Below, in pieces: positions 6,866 through 12,435 of a stretch of DNA of 12,435 nucleotides. The position numbers and the translations under genes are program-made. The first letter of the stretch is position 1. Every line of letters starts with the position of its first letter. The DNA lies in the NCBI GenBank assembly GCA_031287585.1, contig JAITST010000369.1:1-12435 (forward strand), in the 5' to 3' direction. Origin of the DNA: Planctomycetaceae bacterium. Its GTDB lineage: Bacteria; Planctomycetota; Planctomycetia; Pirellulales; Thermoguttaceae. The notes beneath the pieces were generated by a model. The model was not told where the DNA came from and ran no database searches. It was given only the letters and a program-made list of their open reading frames with translations.

Positions 6866-8050
6866 GTGAAAATTTTAATCGCGAATCTCGGTTCTACCAG
6901 TTTCAAGTATTCGTTGTTCGAGATGGACAATGAGGCGGTGCTGGCACGCGGTCGTGTTGAACGTATCGGCGACTCACTATCGCCGTGTACAATCGACATC
7001 GGCGGCAAACGTTACGAGACGACAGTACCGGTTGCAGACCACGCGGTCGCGGTACGTCAATGTCTCGCGCAACTCACCGACCCGCAGAGCGGTTGTATTC
7101 GTGACGCGGCGGAAGTTGCGGCGATTGGATTCAAAGCAGTTCACGCTGCCGGAGTTTCAGGCGTTCACATCGTTACAGCGGAAGTCATCGACGCGATGGC
7201 GGAGTTGAACGATGTTATGCCGGCTCACAATCCGCCTTACGTCAACGCGATGCGGTTGCTCAACGAGAAGTTGCCGGAGATACCGCTCGTTGCCGCGTTT
7301 GAAACGGGTTTTCACCTCACGATACCGGAACGAAATCGTTACTACGGCGTACCGTTTGAGTGGATTGACGAACATTACATTCAACGTTGGGGCTTTCACG
7401 GCGCGAGTCATCGTTATATCGCCGGACGTACCGCACAGTTGTTGAAACGCGGCGATTTACGAATCGTTTCGTGTCATCTGGGCGGTTCGAGTTCGCTTTG
7501 CGCGATTAATAAAGGTGAGAGTGTCGCGGCTAGTATGGGAACGAGTTCGCAAACGGGACTGTTTCAGAACAATCGTGTCGGCGACTTCGACCCGTTCGTG
7601 TTACCGTACCTTATGAAGCGTCTAAATAAATCACTCGACGAGATACTGAACATCATGAGTACGCAAAGCGGGCTACTCGGCTTGTCAGGACGCAGCGGCG
7701 ACTTCCGCGATTTGTTACAGGGAATCGAAGAAGGCGACGCGCGTTCACGGCTGGCGGTCAACGTTTTCGTTGGTTACGTCAGACAGTATCTCGGTTCGTA
7801 TCTTGTTGAACTTGGCGGCATTGACGTTATAGTTTTCACGGGCGGAATCGGCGAGAATAATCCGGTGTTACGTGAGATGGTTTGTATAAATCTCGACGAA
7901 CTTGGAATAAAACTATCGCCTCACGCTAACGACGCGGCACGCGGAAACGAAGCACCAATCCACGCCGAAGATTCAAAGACACAAATTTGGGTAGTACCAA
8001 CGAACGAGGAAATTATTGTCGCGCGGCAAACGGTAGAAGCGTTGAAGTGA
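6866..8050 (+). CDS. acetate/propionate kinase family protein, BMC-associated
   Basis: A 394-residue acetate-kinase family enzyme expected to make ATP from an acyl phosphate and ADP, the last step after PduL. The GTG start at 6866 is well supported: AGGAGA (6855-6860) lies five bases upstream, and the protein then begins MKILIANLGSTSFKYSLF, the family's first phosphate motif. Conserved features include Asn7, His121 (PAHNP), His178 (WGFHGASHRY), Arg237 (NNRVGDFDP), GGIGEN at 326-331 and Glu381/382 (PTNEEIIVARQT). Three classical positions differ by motif alignment: the Arg of HRVVHGG is Lys90, the Asp of VFDTAFH is Glu146, and the Asn of HLGNG is Gly207. I recall similar changes in other PV-BMC kinases, so they may define a clade. 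No encapsulation helix is obvious, so it may act outside the shell. Confidence 0.9.
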   Translation: MKILIANLGSTSFKYSLFEMDNEAVLARGRVERIGDSLSPCTIDIGGKRYETTVPVADHAVAVRQCLAQLTDPQSGCIRDAAEVAAIGFKAVHAAGVSGVHIVTAEVIDAMAELNDVMPAHNPPYVNAMRLLNEKLPEIPLVAAFETGFHLTIPERNRYYGVPFEWIDEHYIQRWGFHGASHRYIAGRTAQLLKRGDLRIVSCHLGGSSSLCAINKGESVAASMGTSSQTGLFQNNRVGDFDPFVLPYLMKRLNKSLDEILNIMSTQSGLLGLSGRSGDFRDLLQGIEEGDARSRLAVNVFVGYVRQYLGSYLVELGGIDVIVFTGGIGENNPVLREMVCINLDELGIKLSPHANDAARGNEAPIHAEDSKTQIWVVPTNEEIIVARQTVEALK

Positions 8051-8090
8051 TTTTAGATTGCAGATTTTAGATTTTAGATTGCAGATAATT
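8049..8090. repeat. GATTTTA-family heptamer tandem array 3
   Basis: The first two bases are the last two of the kinase stop codon. Five exact seven-base units follow without a break (8049-8083), alternating between GATTTTA and GATTGCA in the order 1-2-1-1-2, then a decayed sixth (GATAATT). This is the clearest tandem copy and the only large one without an inverted right half. The next gene starts at 8095. Confidence 0.88.
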
Positions 8091-8094
8091 TGTT

Positions 8095-8394
8095 ATGTTA
8101 ATCGCAAAAATCGTTGGTTCACTAATCGCAACACTCAAGACCGAGTCAATGCTTGGTCAGAAGTTGTTGCTTGTTGAGCCGTTTCGCGTTTCGGAAGACC
8201 GCGCGACAATGAAGACTACGGGGCGGTCGCTTGTCGCGGTCGATACCGTCGGTGCGGGCGAAGGCGAATATGTGTTGATAGTGCAGGGCTCAAGTGCAAG
8301 AGCAACACCGGAAACACAACCATTACCAGTGGACGCGACAATCATTGGAATAGTTGACGCGATAAACATAGGACAACAGCAAGTCACTTTGTAA
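8095..8394 (+). CDS. BMC-P pentameric shell vertex protein (EutN/CcmL family), copy 1
   Basis: A 99-residue EutN/CcmL (Pfam03319) protein. Such proteins form pentamers that cap the vertices of the microcompartment shell. The family start MLIAKIVGSLIATLKTESML is followed by GQKLLLVEP, then LVAVDTVGAGEGEYVLIVQGSSAR, the conserved glycine-rich loop at the pore side, and DATIIGIVDAINI close to the end. It starts only four bases after a heptamer array and shows no Shine-Dalgarno site. It is the first of three distinct BMC-P genes in this operon, the usual number in PV-type loci as I recall them. Confidence 0.94.
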   Translation: MLIAKIVGSLIATLKTESMLGQKLLLVEPFRVSEDRATMKTTGRSLVAVDTVGAGEGEYVLIVQGSSARATPETQPLPVDATIIGIVDAINIGQQQVTL

Positions 8395-8401
8395 TTATTT
8401 A

Positions 8402-8463
8402 GATTTTCGATTTTAGATTTAGATATATGAGTCATACCAATCTAAAATCATAAATCCAAAATT
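8402..8463. repeat. GATTTTA-family heptamer repeat hairpin 4
   Basis: Direct heptamers GATTTTC, GATTTTA and GATTTAG occupy 8402-8422. Inverted heptamers TAAAATC, ATAAATC and CAAAATT occupy 8443-8463. GATTTTAGATT (8409-8419) pairs exactly with AATCTAAAATC (8439-8449) around a 19-base loop. It lies between the first BMC-P and the aldehyde dehydrogenase gene. Confidence 0.85.
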
Positions 8464-8493
8464 GAACACATAACCAAACAAGGATGTTTAATT

Positions 8494-9960
8494 ATGACCA
8501 TTAACGAATCATTGGTTCGCGGCGTTGTTGAGGAAGTTTTGAAACAGATTACCAATCGCGCCGATGGAGCGGCGGTTGGTTGTCCGGGCAACGCTTACCA
8601 CTCTTCGTGCAATTCAGCACGCGGACATAACGGTATATTCACCGACGCAAACGACGCTGTCGCGGCTTCCGTTGCCGCTTACGACGAACTCTCTCACCGC
8701 ACTATTGCCGAACGTAAAAAGATTGTCGGTATTATCCGCCGTGTCGCTATTGACCAGTCCGTCGAACTCGGCACGATGGAGATGAACGAAACAAAAATCG
8801 GGCGGCTTGTTCACAAAATTGACAAGTTGCAAAATCTCGGACACAATGCGCCGGGTGTAGAGTTTCTCAAAAGCGAAGTATTTAGCGGCGATTACGGTTT
8901 GACCGTTATTGAGTTCGCGCCGTTCGGCGTTATCGGTGCTGTCACACCGGTTACACATTCGTTGCCGACGATTTTGAACAACGCAATAAATATGATTTCG
9001 TCCGGCAACACACTCGTCGTCAATCCGCATCCGAGCGGTAAACGAGTCGCGGCGGAAGGTGTGCGGCGTTGCAACGAGTTGATACTCCGTGAACACGGAA
9101 TCGACAACTTGGTTTCCGTCATTGCTGAACCGACATTACAAACCGCCGACGTTATTTTCAAACATCCAAACGTTTCACTGTTAGTCGTCACGGGTGGACC
9201 GGCTGTCGCGAAAGCGGCGTTATCACAGCAGAAACGCGCGATTGTCGCGGGACCGGGTAATCCGCCGGTAGTCGTTGACGAGACTGCCGACTTCGACAAC
9301 GCGGCACGTTCGATAATCGCGGGCGCAGCGTATGACAACAACTTGCTTTGCATCGCTGAAAAGGAAGTTTTTGTTGTCGAGTCGGTTTTTGAAGTGATGA
9401 TGAAAGCGATGGAACGCGCGGGCGCGGTGCGGCTCAACGCGCAACAAGTTGACCAATTCACGCAAAAGGCGATAGTTCCGACTGGCGAAGGCGCGTCACG
9501 TCATCTTGTTCCGAGCCGCGAATTTCTCGGCAAGGACGCGGCGGTACTCGCAAACGGAATCGGTTTGTCGATACCGCAAAACGTTGAGTTGTTGTACGGT
9601 GAAACGGACGAGTCGAACCCGTTCGTACCAGTAGAACAAATGATGCCGTTCGTACCGTTCGTTCGCGTGAAAGACATTGACCACGGAATTGATTTGGCGA
9701 AAAAATACGAACACGGATTCCGTCACACCGCGATTATCCATTCGAGTAACGTTCGCAATATGACAAAGATGGGCAAGGCACTCGAAACAACGATATTCGT
9801 GAAAAACGGAGCATGCACCGCGGGACTGGGCGGCGGCGGAGAAGGATACCCGTCGTTCTCAATCGCGGGACCGACCGGCGAAGGAATCACAACGCCGCTA
9901 ACGTTCACGAGACAGAGACGATGCGTGTTGGTTGACAGTTTGCACGTATTGGGTAAATGA
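8494..9960 (+). CDS. CoA-acylating aldehyde dehydrogenase (PduP/EutE-like)
   Basis: A 488-residue aldehyde dehydrogenase that oxidises an aldehyde to its acyl-CoA with NAD+ and CoA; in PV compartments the expected aldehyde is lactaldehyde. The catalytic cysteine is Cys286 in NNLLCIAEKEVFV, the motif typical of the CoA-acylating PduP/EutE group. Other family blocks are APFGVIGAVTPVTHSLPTI, NTLVVNPHPSGK, VVTGGPAVAKAAL and AGPGNPPVVVD. Residues 3-19 (NESLVRGVVEEVLKQIT) form an amphipathic helix, followed by a flexible, Cys/Gly/Ser-rich linker to about residue 45: a classic N-terminal encapsulation peptide. AAGGA nine bases before the ATG is a reasonable ribosome site. The tail ends in LVDSLHVLGK. 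It is the signature enzyme of the compartment. Confidence 0.94.
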   Translation: MTINESLVRGVVEEVLKQITNRADGAAVGCPGNAYHSSCNSARGHNGIFTDANDAVAASVAAYDELSHRTIAERKKIVGIIRRVAIDQSVELGTMEMNETKIGRLVHKIDKLQNLGHNAPGVEFLKSEVFSGDYGLTVIEFAPFGVIGAVTPVTHSLPTILNNAINMISSGNTLVVNPHPSGKRVAAEGVRRCNELILREHGIDNLVSVIAEPTLQTADVIFKHPNVSLLVVTGGPAVAKAALSQQKRAIVAGPGNPPVVVDETADFDNAARSIIAGAAYDNNLLCIAEKEVFVVESVFEVMMKAMERAGAVRLNAQQVDQFTQKAIVPTGEGASRHLVPSREFLGKDAAVLANGIGLSIPQNVELLYGETDESNPFVPVEQMMPFVPFVRVKDIDHGIDLAKKYEHGFRHTAIIHSSNVRNMTKMGKALETTIFVKNGACTAGLGGGGEGYPSFSIAGPTGEGITTPLTFTRQRRCVLVDSLHVLGK

Positions 9961-9972
9961 TTTTCGATTTTA
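9959..9972. repeat. GATTTTA-family heptamer repeat 5 (short remnant)
   Basis: Two heptamers, GATTTTC and GATTTTA, start on the last two bases of the aldehyde dehydrogenase stop codon. No inverted half is visible, so this looks like a decayed or minimal copy of the same family. Confidence 0.6.
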
Positions 9973-10005
9973 TTTTAAGTTCAAACAGAATAAAGCGAAC
10001 AAACA

Positions 10006-10287
10006 ATGAATGTCGCGAGAGTTATCGGTCAGGTCACATCGACAGTGAAACATCAGTCGCTAGTCGGCTGGAAGTTGCTTGTTGTCTTGCCGCTCACAAG
10101 CGATGCGAAACATCGTGACGGCGAGCCGATACTGGTAATCGACGCACTCGGAGCGGGGGCGGGCGATAACGTGATAATCACAAGCGACGGCGTATATGGT
10201 GCGAAGTTAGTCGGCACGAAGGCGACACCGGTTCGATGGAGCGTAATCGGAATTTTAGACGAACGACGGAACGAAAACGAACAATAG
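10006..10287 (+). CDS. BMC-P pentameric shell vertex protein, copy 2
   Basis: A 93-residue EutN/CcmL family protein. It opens with MNVARVIGQVTSTVKHQSLV and continues with GWKLLVVLPLT, PILVIDALGAGAGDNVIITS and a closing WSVIGILDE, matching the small beta-barrel family from end to end. It differs clearly from the other two copies, so the three pentamers are not recent duplicates and could sit at different vertices or form mixed shells. No Shine-Dalgarno site is seen. The next gene begins nine bases after the stop, so the two are probably translated from one message. Confidence 0.94.
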   Translation: MNVARVIGQVTSTVKHQSLVGWKLLVVLPLTSDAKHRDGEPILVIDALGAGAGDNVIITSDGVYGAKLVGTKATPVRWSVIGILDERRNENEQ

Positions 10288-10296
10288 GTACGTATT

Positions 10297-10986
10297 ATGA
10301 CCGTCATCGACATTGACAAAATTGTTCAACTCGTATTGTCCGACTTGAACGTTACTCGTCCGGTAACATCGGAACGAAAAACCGTTGTACAACCGGTAAC
10401 TGTTCCAGTTGCGGTAACGAACAACGCGGTAATCGACTGGACAAGCCGCAAGTTGGTTACGCTTGCGGACGTGAAATCCGTAACGTTATCATCGGTTAAT
10501 GAGATAGTTGTGGGTTCGCGGACAGTGGTAACGCCGTCGGTAAAAGACGAATTGCGGAAACGCGGTTTACAGTTAAGAGTTGGCAACGTGGCGAGCGACA
10601 AACCGCAGGCGAACGAAACAAGTAAGAAAACAATTTGGTTAGGCATACAACTGGCGTTACCGGAACCATCATCGTTAGCCGCGATTTTGCGAAAGCAGAA
10701 TTTGGAGGTTGTGACATCGGTAGTGGAGACGACAGACGCGATGGCGGATGAAGTAGTGAAACAGATTCGCGAACATCAGTGTATCGCGATAACGACGGAG
10801 TCAGCGAAACTGATTTGTTTGGCAAACCGTAACGGGGCAGTTTGGGGAATAAACGGATTCGACCCGCAACAAACCGCCCGTGACGCGAAGCAACTAGGCG
10901 CGAACCTGTTGGTCATAGACCCAACCGGAAAGAATCAGTTCCGTCAGAACGAAATCGTTAAGGGGTTTGTAAATGCGAATAGTTAA
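10297..10986 (+). CDS. BMC-associated protein of unknown function, RpiB-like C-terminus
   Basis: A 229-residue protein that I recognise only as the type of conserved unknown found in PV-type BMC loci. Three parts can be seen. Residues 1-15 (MTVIDIDKIVQLVLS) form a short amphipathic helix like the encapsulation peptides of its neighbours. Residues about 47-92 include LVTLADVKSV and VVTPSVKDELRKRGL, a pattern seen in several BMC accessory proteins. From about 110 the sequence recalls the ribose-5-phosphate isomerase B/LacAB fold: the stretch from CIAITTESAK to LGANLLVIDPTG follows that family's ligand loop, nucleotide-like helix and closing strand. The family's catalytic GTGIG-type loop is not preserved, so an isomerase activity is doubtful. 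Its C-terminal codons overlap the next gene by 14 bases, pointing to coupled translation. Confidence 0.75.
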   Translation: MTVIDIDKIVQLVLSDLNVTRPVTSERKTVVQPVTVPVAVTNNAVIDWTSRKLVTLADVKSVTLSSVNEIVVGSRTVVTPSVKDELRKRGLQLRVGNVASDKPQANETSKKTIWLGIQLALPEPSSLAAILRKQNLEVVTSVVETTDAMADEVVKQIREHQCIAITTESAKLICLANRNGAVWGINGFDPQQTARDAKQLGANLLVIDPTGKNQFRQNEIVKGFVNANS

Positions 10987-11281
10987 AGTAATCGGTAACG
11001 TAACGCTATCGCGTGTTCACCCGACGCTGGTCGGTACGCAGTGGAAACTCGCGATACCGTTGAGTTTCGACGACATCGTGCAATCGCGTGACGAACCCGA
11101 CGGGGAAGAAATGGTTGTATATGACGAACTAGGAAGCGGAGTAGGCGAGTGGATTGCGATAAGCGAAGGCGGTGAAGCGACAATGGCGTTTTACCCGAAG
11201 AGAAAACCAATAGACGCTTATGCTGCCGCAATACTTGACAGCGTAGAACTAGACCAGCCGGCAATTAGCAGTATTGAGTAA
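10973..11281 (+). CDS. BMC-P pentameric shell vertex protein, copy 3
   Basis: A 102-residue EutN/CcmL family protein: MRIVKVIGNVTLSRVHPTLV, then GTQWKLAIPLSFDDI, VVYDELGSGVGEWIAISEGG, and AYAAAILDSVEL near the end. It has one residue more than the other copies before the W/KL strand (VGTQWKL against VGWKL) and a longer acidic loop (QSRDEPDGEE), so it is the most divergent of the three. The ATG lies inside the preceding gene (14-base overlap), and AAGGGG (10960-10965) sits seven bases upstream as a strong ribosome site, so translation is probably coupled. A heptamer repeat hairpin follows the stop. Confidence 0.93.
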   Translation: MRIVKVIGNVTLSRVHPTLVGTQWKLAIPLSFDDIVQSRDEPDGEEMVVYDELGSGVGEWIAISEGGEATMAFYPKRKPIDAYAAAILDSVELDQPAISSIE

Positions 11282-11290
11282 TAATTTTTT

Positions 11291-11344
11291 GATTTATTAT
11301 TTTAGATTGTTTGTTTCAAAATCATAAATCTGAAATCAAAAATA
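11291..11344. repeat. GATTTTA-family heptamer repeat hairpin 6
   Basis: Direct heptamers GATTTAT, TATTTTA and GATTGTT run from 11291 to 11311. Inverted heptamers CAAAATC, ATAAATC and TGAAATC run from 11317 to 11337, with a decayed unit to 11344. ATTTTAGATT (11299-11308) pairs with AATCTGAAAT (11327-11336) with one G-U pair. It separates the third BMC-P gene from the aldolase gene. Confidence 0.8.
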
Positions 11345-11387
11345 GAACATTATCCCAGCAACATTCACTTTTTGGAAAGGATTCACT

Positions 11388-12248
11388 ATGCAAAATCTTC
11401 ATCAGGTCAAGGAAGAGATTTGCGACATCGGTCGCCGGATTTATAACAAAGGTTTTGCGGCGGCTAACGACGGCAATATCAGTTTTCGTATCGACGAGAA
11501 CCGCGTTGTCTGTACACCGACCGGTGTCAGCAAAGGTTTTATGAAGCCGGACGATTTGTGTATCGTCGATATGAACGCGAACCAAATTTCAGGTCACCGC
11601 AAGATGACCAGCGAAATACGTCAACACATTACGATTATGAAACATCGCAGCGATGTTAAGTCGGTAGTGCATTGCCATCCGCCGCACGCGACAGCGTTCG
11701 GAATCGCGCGGGAGGCAATCCCGCAATGTATTCTGCCGGAAGTCGATATAAATATGGGCGACGTGCCGATAGCGAAATACACTATCCCCGGCGGTCAGGA
11801 ATTTGCGGACGCGATTTTACCGTTTGTTGACAAGAGCGATATTATCGTACAAGCGAATCACGGAACGGTAAGTATGGGACCGACGGTAGAGCGGGCGTAC
11901 TTCCTTACTGAAATGCTGGATGCCTACTGCCGTATCCTGTTAATTTCGCGGAGTATCGGTAAGGTAGAATACTTCACGAAAAACGAAGCCGAAGATTTGT
12001 TAGCACTGAAACAAAAGTGGGGATTCAAAGACCCAAGAGCAGACCTCGCGAACTGCGAACTATGTGCCAACGACATTTTCCGTGACAGTTGGAAAGAAAC
12101 CGGAGTATCCCACAGAGCATTCATCCCGCCGACATTCCGCAGAGGTGAAGAAGAAACAAAATCTTGCCAATGTAAGTCAAGTTCAGACGAGCAAGAACAA
12201 CTAATCAAAGTAATCACAGAACGAGTGCTGTCAGCACTAGGAAAGTGA
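11388..12248 (+). CDS. class II aldolase, fuculose/rhamnulose-1-phosphate type, with C-terminal encapsulation helix
   Basis: A 286-residue class II aldolase/adducin family protein, expected to split a deoxyketose-1-phosphate into dihydroxyacetone phosphate and lactaldehyde, the entry step of the compartment. Zinc ligands His95 and His97 (VVHCHPPHA) and His158 (ANHGT) are present, as are catalytic Glu76 (TSE) and the phosphate-site motifs DGNIS (28-32) and TPTG (43-46). It is about 70 residues longer than E. coli FucA. The extension holds a CxxC (223-226), a CxC (260-262) in a polar linker, and a final amphipathic helix (DEQEQLIKVITERVLSALGK, 267-286) resembling an encapsulation peptide. GGAAAGG (11374-11380) lies seven bases before the ATG. 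Whether the substrate is fuculose-, rhamnulose- or another sugar phosphate cannot be told from sequence. Confidence 0.92.
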   Translation: MQNLHQVKEEICDIGRRIYNKGFAAANDGNISFRIDENRVVCTPTGVSKGFMKPDDLCIVDMNANQISGHRKMTSEIRQHITIMKHRSDVKSVVHCHPPHATAFGIAREAIPQCILPEVDINMGDVPIAKYTIPGGQEFADAILPFVDKSDIIVQANHGTVSMGPTVERAYFLTEMLDAYCRILLISRSIGKVEYFTKNEAEDLLALKQKWGFKDPRADLANCELCANDIFRDSWKETGVSHRAFIPPTFRRGEEETKSCQCKSSSDEQEQLIKVITERVLSALGK

Positions 12249-12263
12249 TTGTTGACATCGCGA

Positions 12264-12293
12264 AATAACCGTAGATTAAAGTCCACGGTTATT
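12264..12293 (+). terminator. hairpin downstream of the BMC operon
   Basis: AATAACCGT (12264-12272) and ACGGTTATT (12285-12293) are exact reverse complements around a 12-base loop, fifteen bases after the aldolase stop. It has no T-run of its own, but together with the next hairpin it makes a structured end to the operon transcript. Confidence 0.45.
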
Positions 12294-12295
12294 GA

Positions 12296-12325
12296 CCGTC
12301 GGCTTCAGCCGGCGGTACTTGTTTT
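12296..12325 (+). terminator. GC-rich hairpin and T-run, likely operon terminator
   Basis: CCGTCGGCT (12296-12304) pairs with AGCCGGCGG (12307-12315) along its whole length with one G-U pair; the tight two-base gap probably opens to a four-base loop. A T-rich stretch containing GTTTTT follows by 12325. The palindrome GTCGGCTTCAGCCGGC could also be a copy of a dispersed REP-like element. Confidence 0.55.
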
Positions 12326-12356
12326 TGCGATTCAAAAAAAATCGGTAATCTTCAAA

Positions 12357-12435
12357 ATGTACAAATACTTAATCACAGGTCTATCCGGTTTTGTCGGTGG
12401 ACATTTTTTAGAATACCTCGCACAGGTCGAACCCG
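12357..12435 (+). CDS. NAD-dependent epimerase/dehydratase (extended SDR), 3' end missing
   Basis: Only the first 26 residues lie in the window. They read MYKYLITGLSGFVGGHFLEY, the typical N-terminus of an extended short-chain dehydrogenase: a first beta strand, then the TGxxGFxG nucleotide-binding loop and the start of the first helix. This group includes UDP-glucose 4-epimerase and GDP-mannose 4,6-dehydratase, so the protein probably modifies a nucleotide sugar. Which one cannot be told from this fragment. No Shine-Dalgarno site precedes the ATG. It follows the presumed operon terminators, so it is probably a separate transcription unit unrelated to the compartment. Confidence 0.75.
   Translation, partial: MYKYLITGLSGFVGGHFLEYLAQVEP

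Noticed and set aside
8892..9461. Minus-strand open frame of 189 residues inside the aldehyde dehydrogenase gene
   Set aside because: Antisense shadow of a well-supported gene; no recognisable domain or ribosome site.
5951..11344. CRISPR array as an explanation of the recurring repeats
   Set aside because: Units are seven bases long and directly adjacent, with no unique spacers of constant length and no cas genes.

Overview
The window is bacterial and tightly packed, and every supported gene lies on the plus strand. Its core, about 5.2-12.25 kb, is a bacterial microcompartment (BMC) operon of the Planctomycetes-Verrucomicrobia (PV) type. That class is known from Planctopirus (Planctomyces) limnophila to break down L-fucose and L-rhamnose inside a protein shell. 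The gene set, the scarcity of Shine-Dalgarno sites before many starts, and neighbours such as a lone DUF58 protein and a carotenoid-desaturase-like FAD enzyme all suggest a planctomycete. This is inferred from gene content; there is no rRNA or phylogenetic marker in the window.

Layout: (1) 1-687, the 3' end of an AT-rich TPR-repeat protein gene. (2) 688-999, a gap with a weak terminator-like structure. (3) 1000-2055, a zinc-dependent medium-chain dehydrogenase. (4) 2056-2453, a gap with two long perfect hairpins. (5) 2454-3878, an FAD-dependent CrtI/retinol-saturase-like oxidoreductase. (6) 3935-4930, a DUF58 protein with a von Willebrand A MIDAS motif. (7) 4931-5249, the leader of the BMC operon. 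(8) 5250-12248, the BMC operon in this order: PduL phosphotransacylase, BMC-H, BMC-H, acetate kinase-like acyl kinase, BMC-P, CoA-acylating aldehyde dehydrogenase, BMC-P, a conserved BMC-associated protein of unknown function, BMC-P, class II aldolase. (9) 12249-12356, two hairpins that probably end the operon. (10) 12357-end, the start of an extended short-chain dehydrogenase/NAD-sugar epimerase gene.

Inferred pathway: the class II aldolase splits fuculose-1-phosphate or rhamnulose-1-phosphate into dihydroxyacetone phosphate and lactaldehyde. The aldehyde dehydrogenase oxidises lactaldehyde to the acyl-CoA with NAD+ and CoA. PduL exchanges CoA for phosphate, recycling CoA inside the shell. 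The kinase recovers ATP from the acyl phosphate. Two hexameric (BMC-H) and three pentameric (BMC-P) shell proteins form the capsule; no BMC-T gene is present. PduL, the dehydrogenase, the unknown protein and the aldolase each carry a short amphipathic helix at one end that looks like an encapsulation peptide.

The most unusual feature is a family of heptameric repeats (consensus GATTTTA, often followed by the inverted form TAAAATC). It occupies six separate gaps of the BMC operon, usually starting at or within a few bases of a stop codon, and folds into AU-rich hairpins. I did not find such arrays between the upstream, non-BMC genes. The kinase is also notable because several positions that are catalytic in classical acetate kinases differ.
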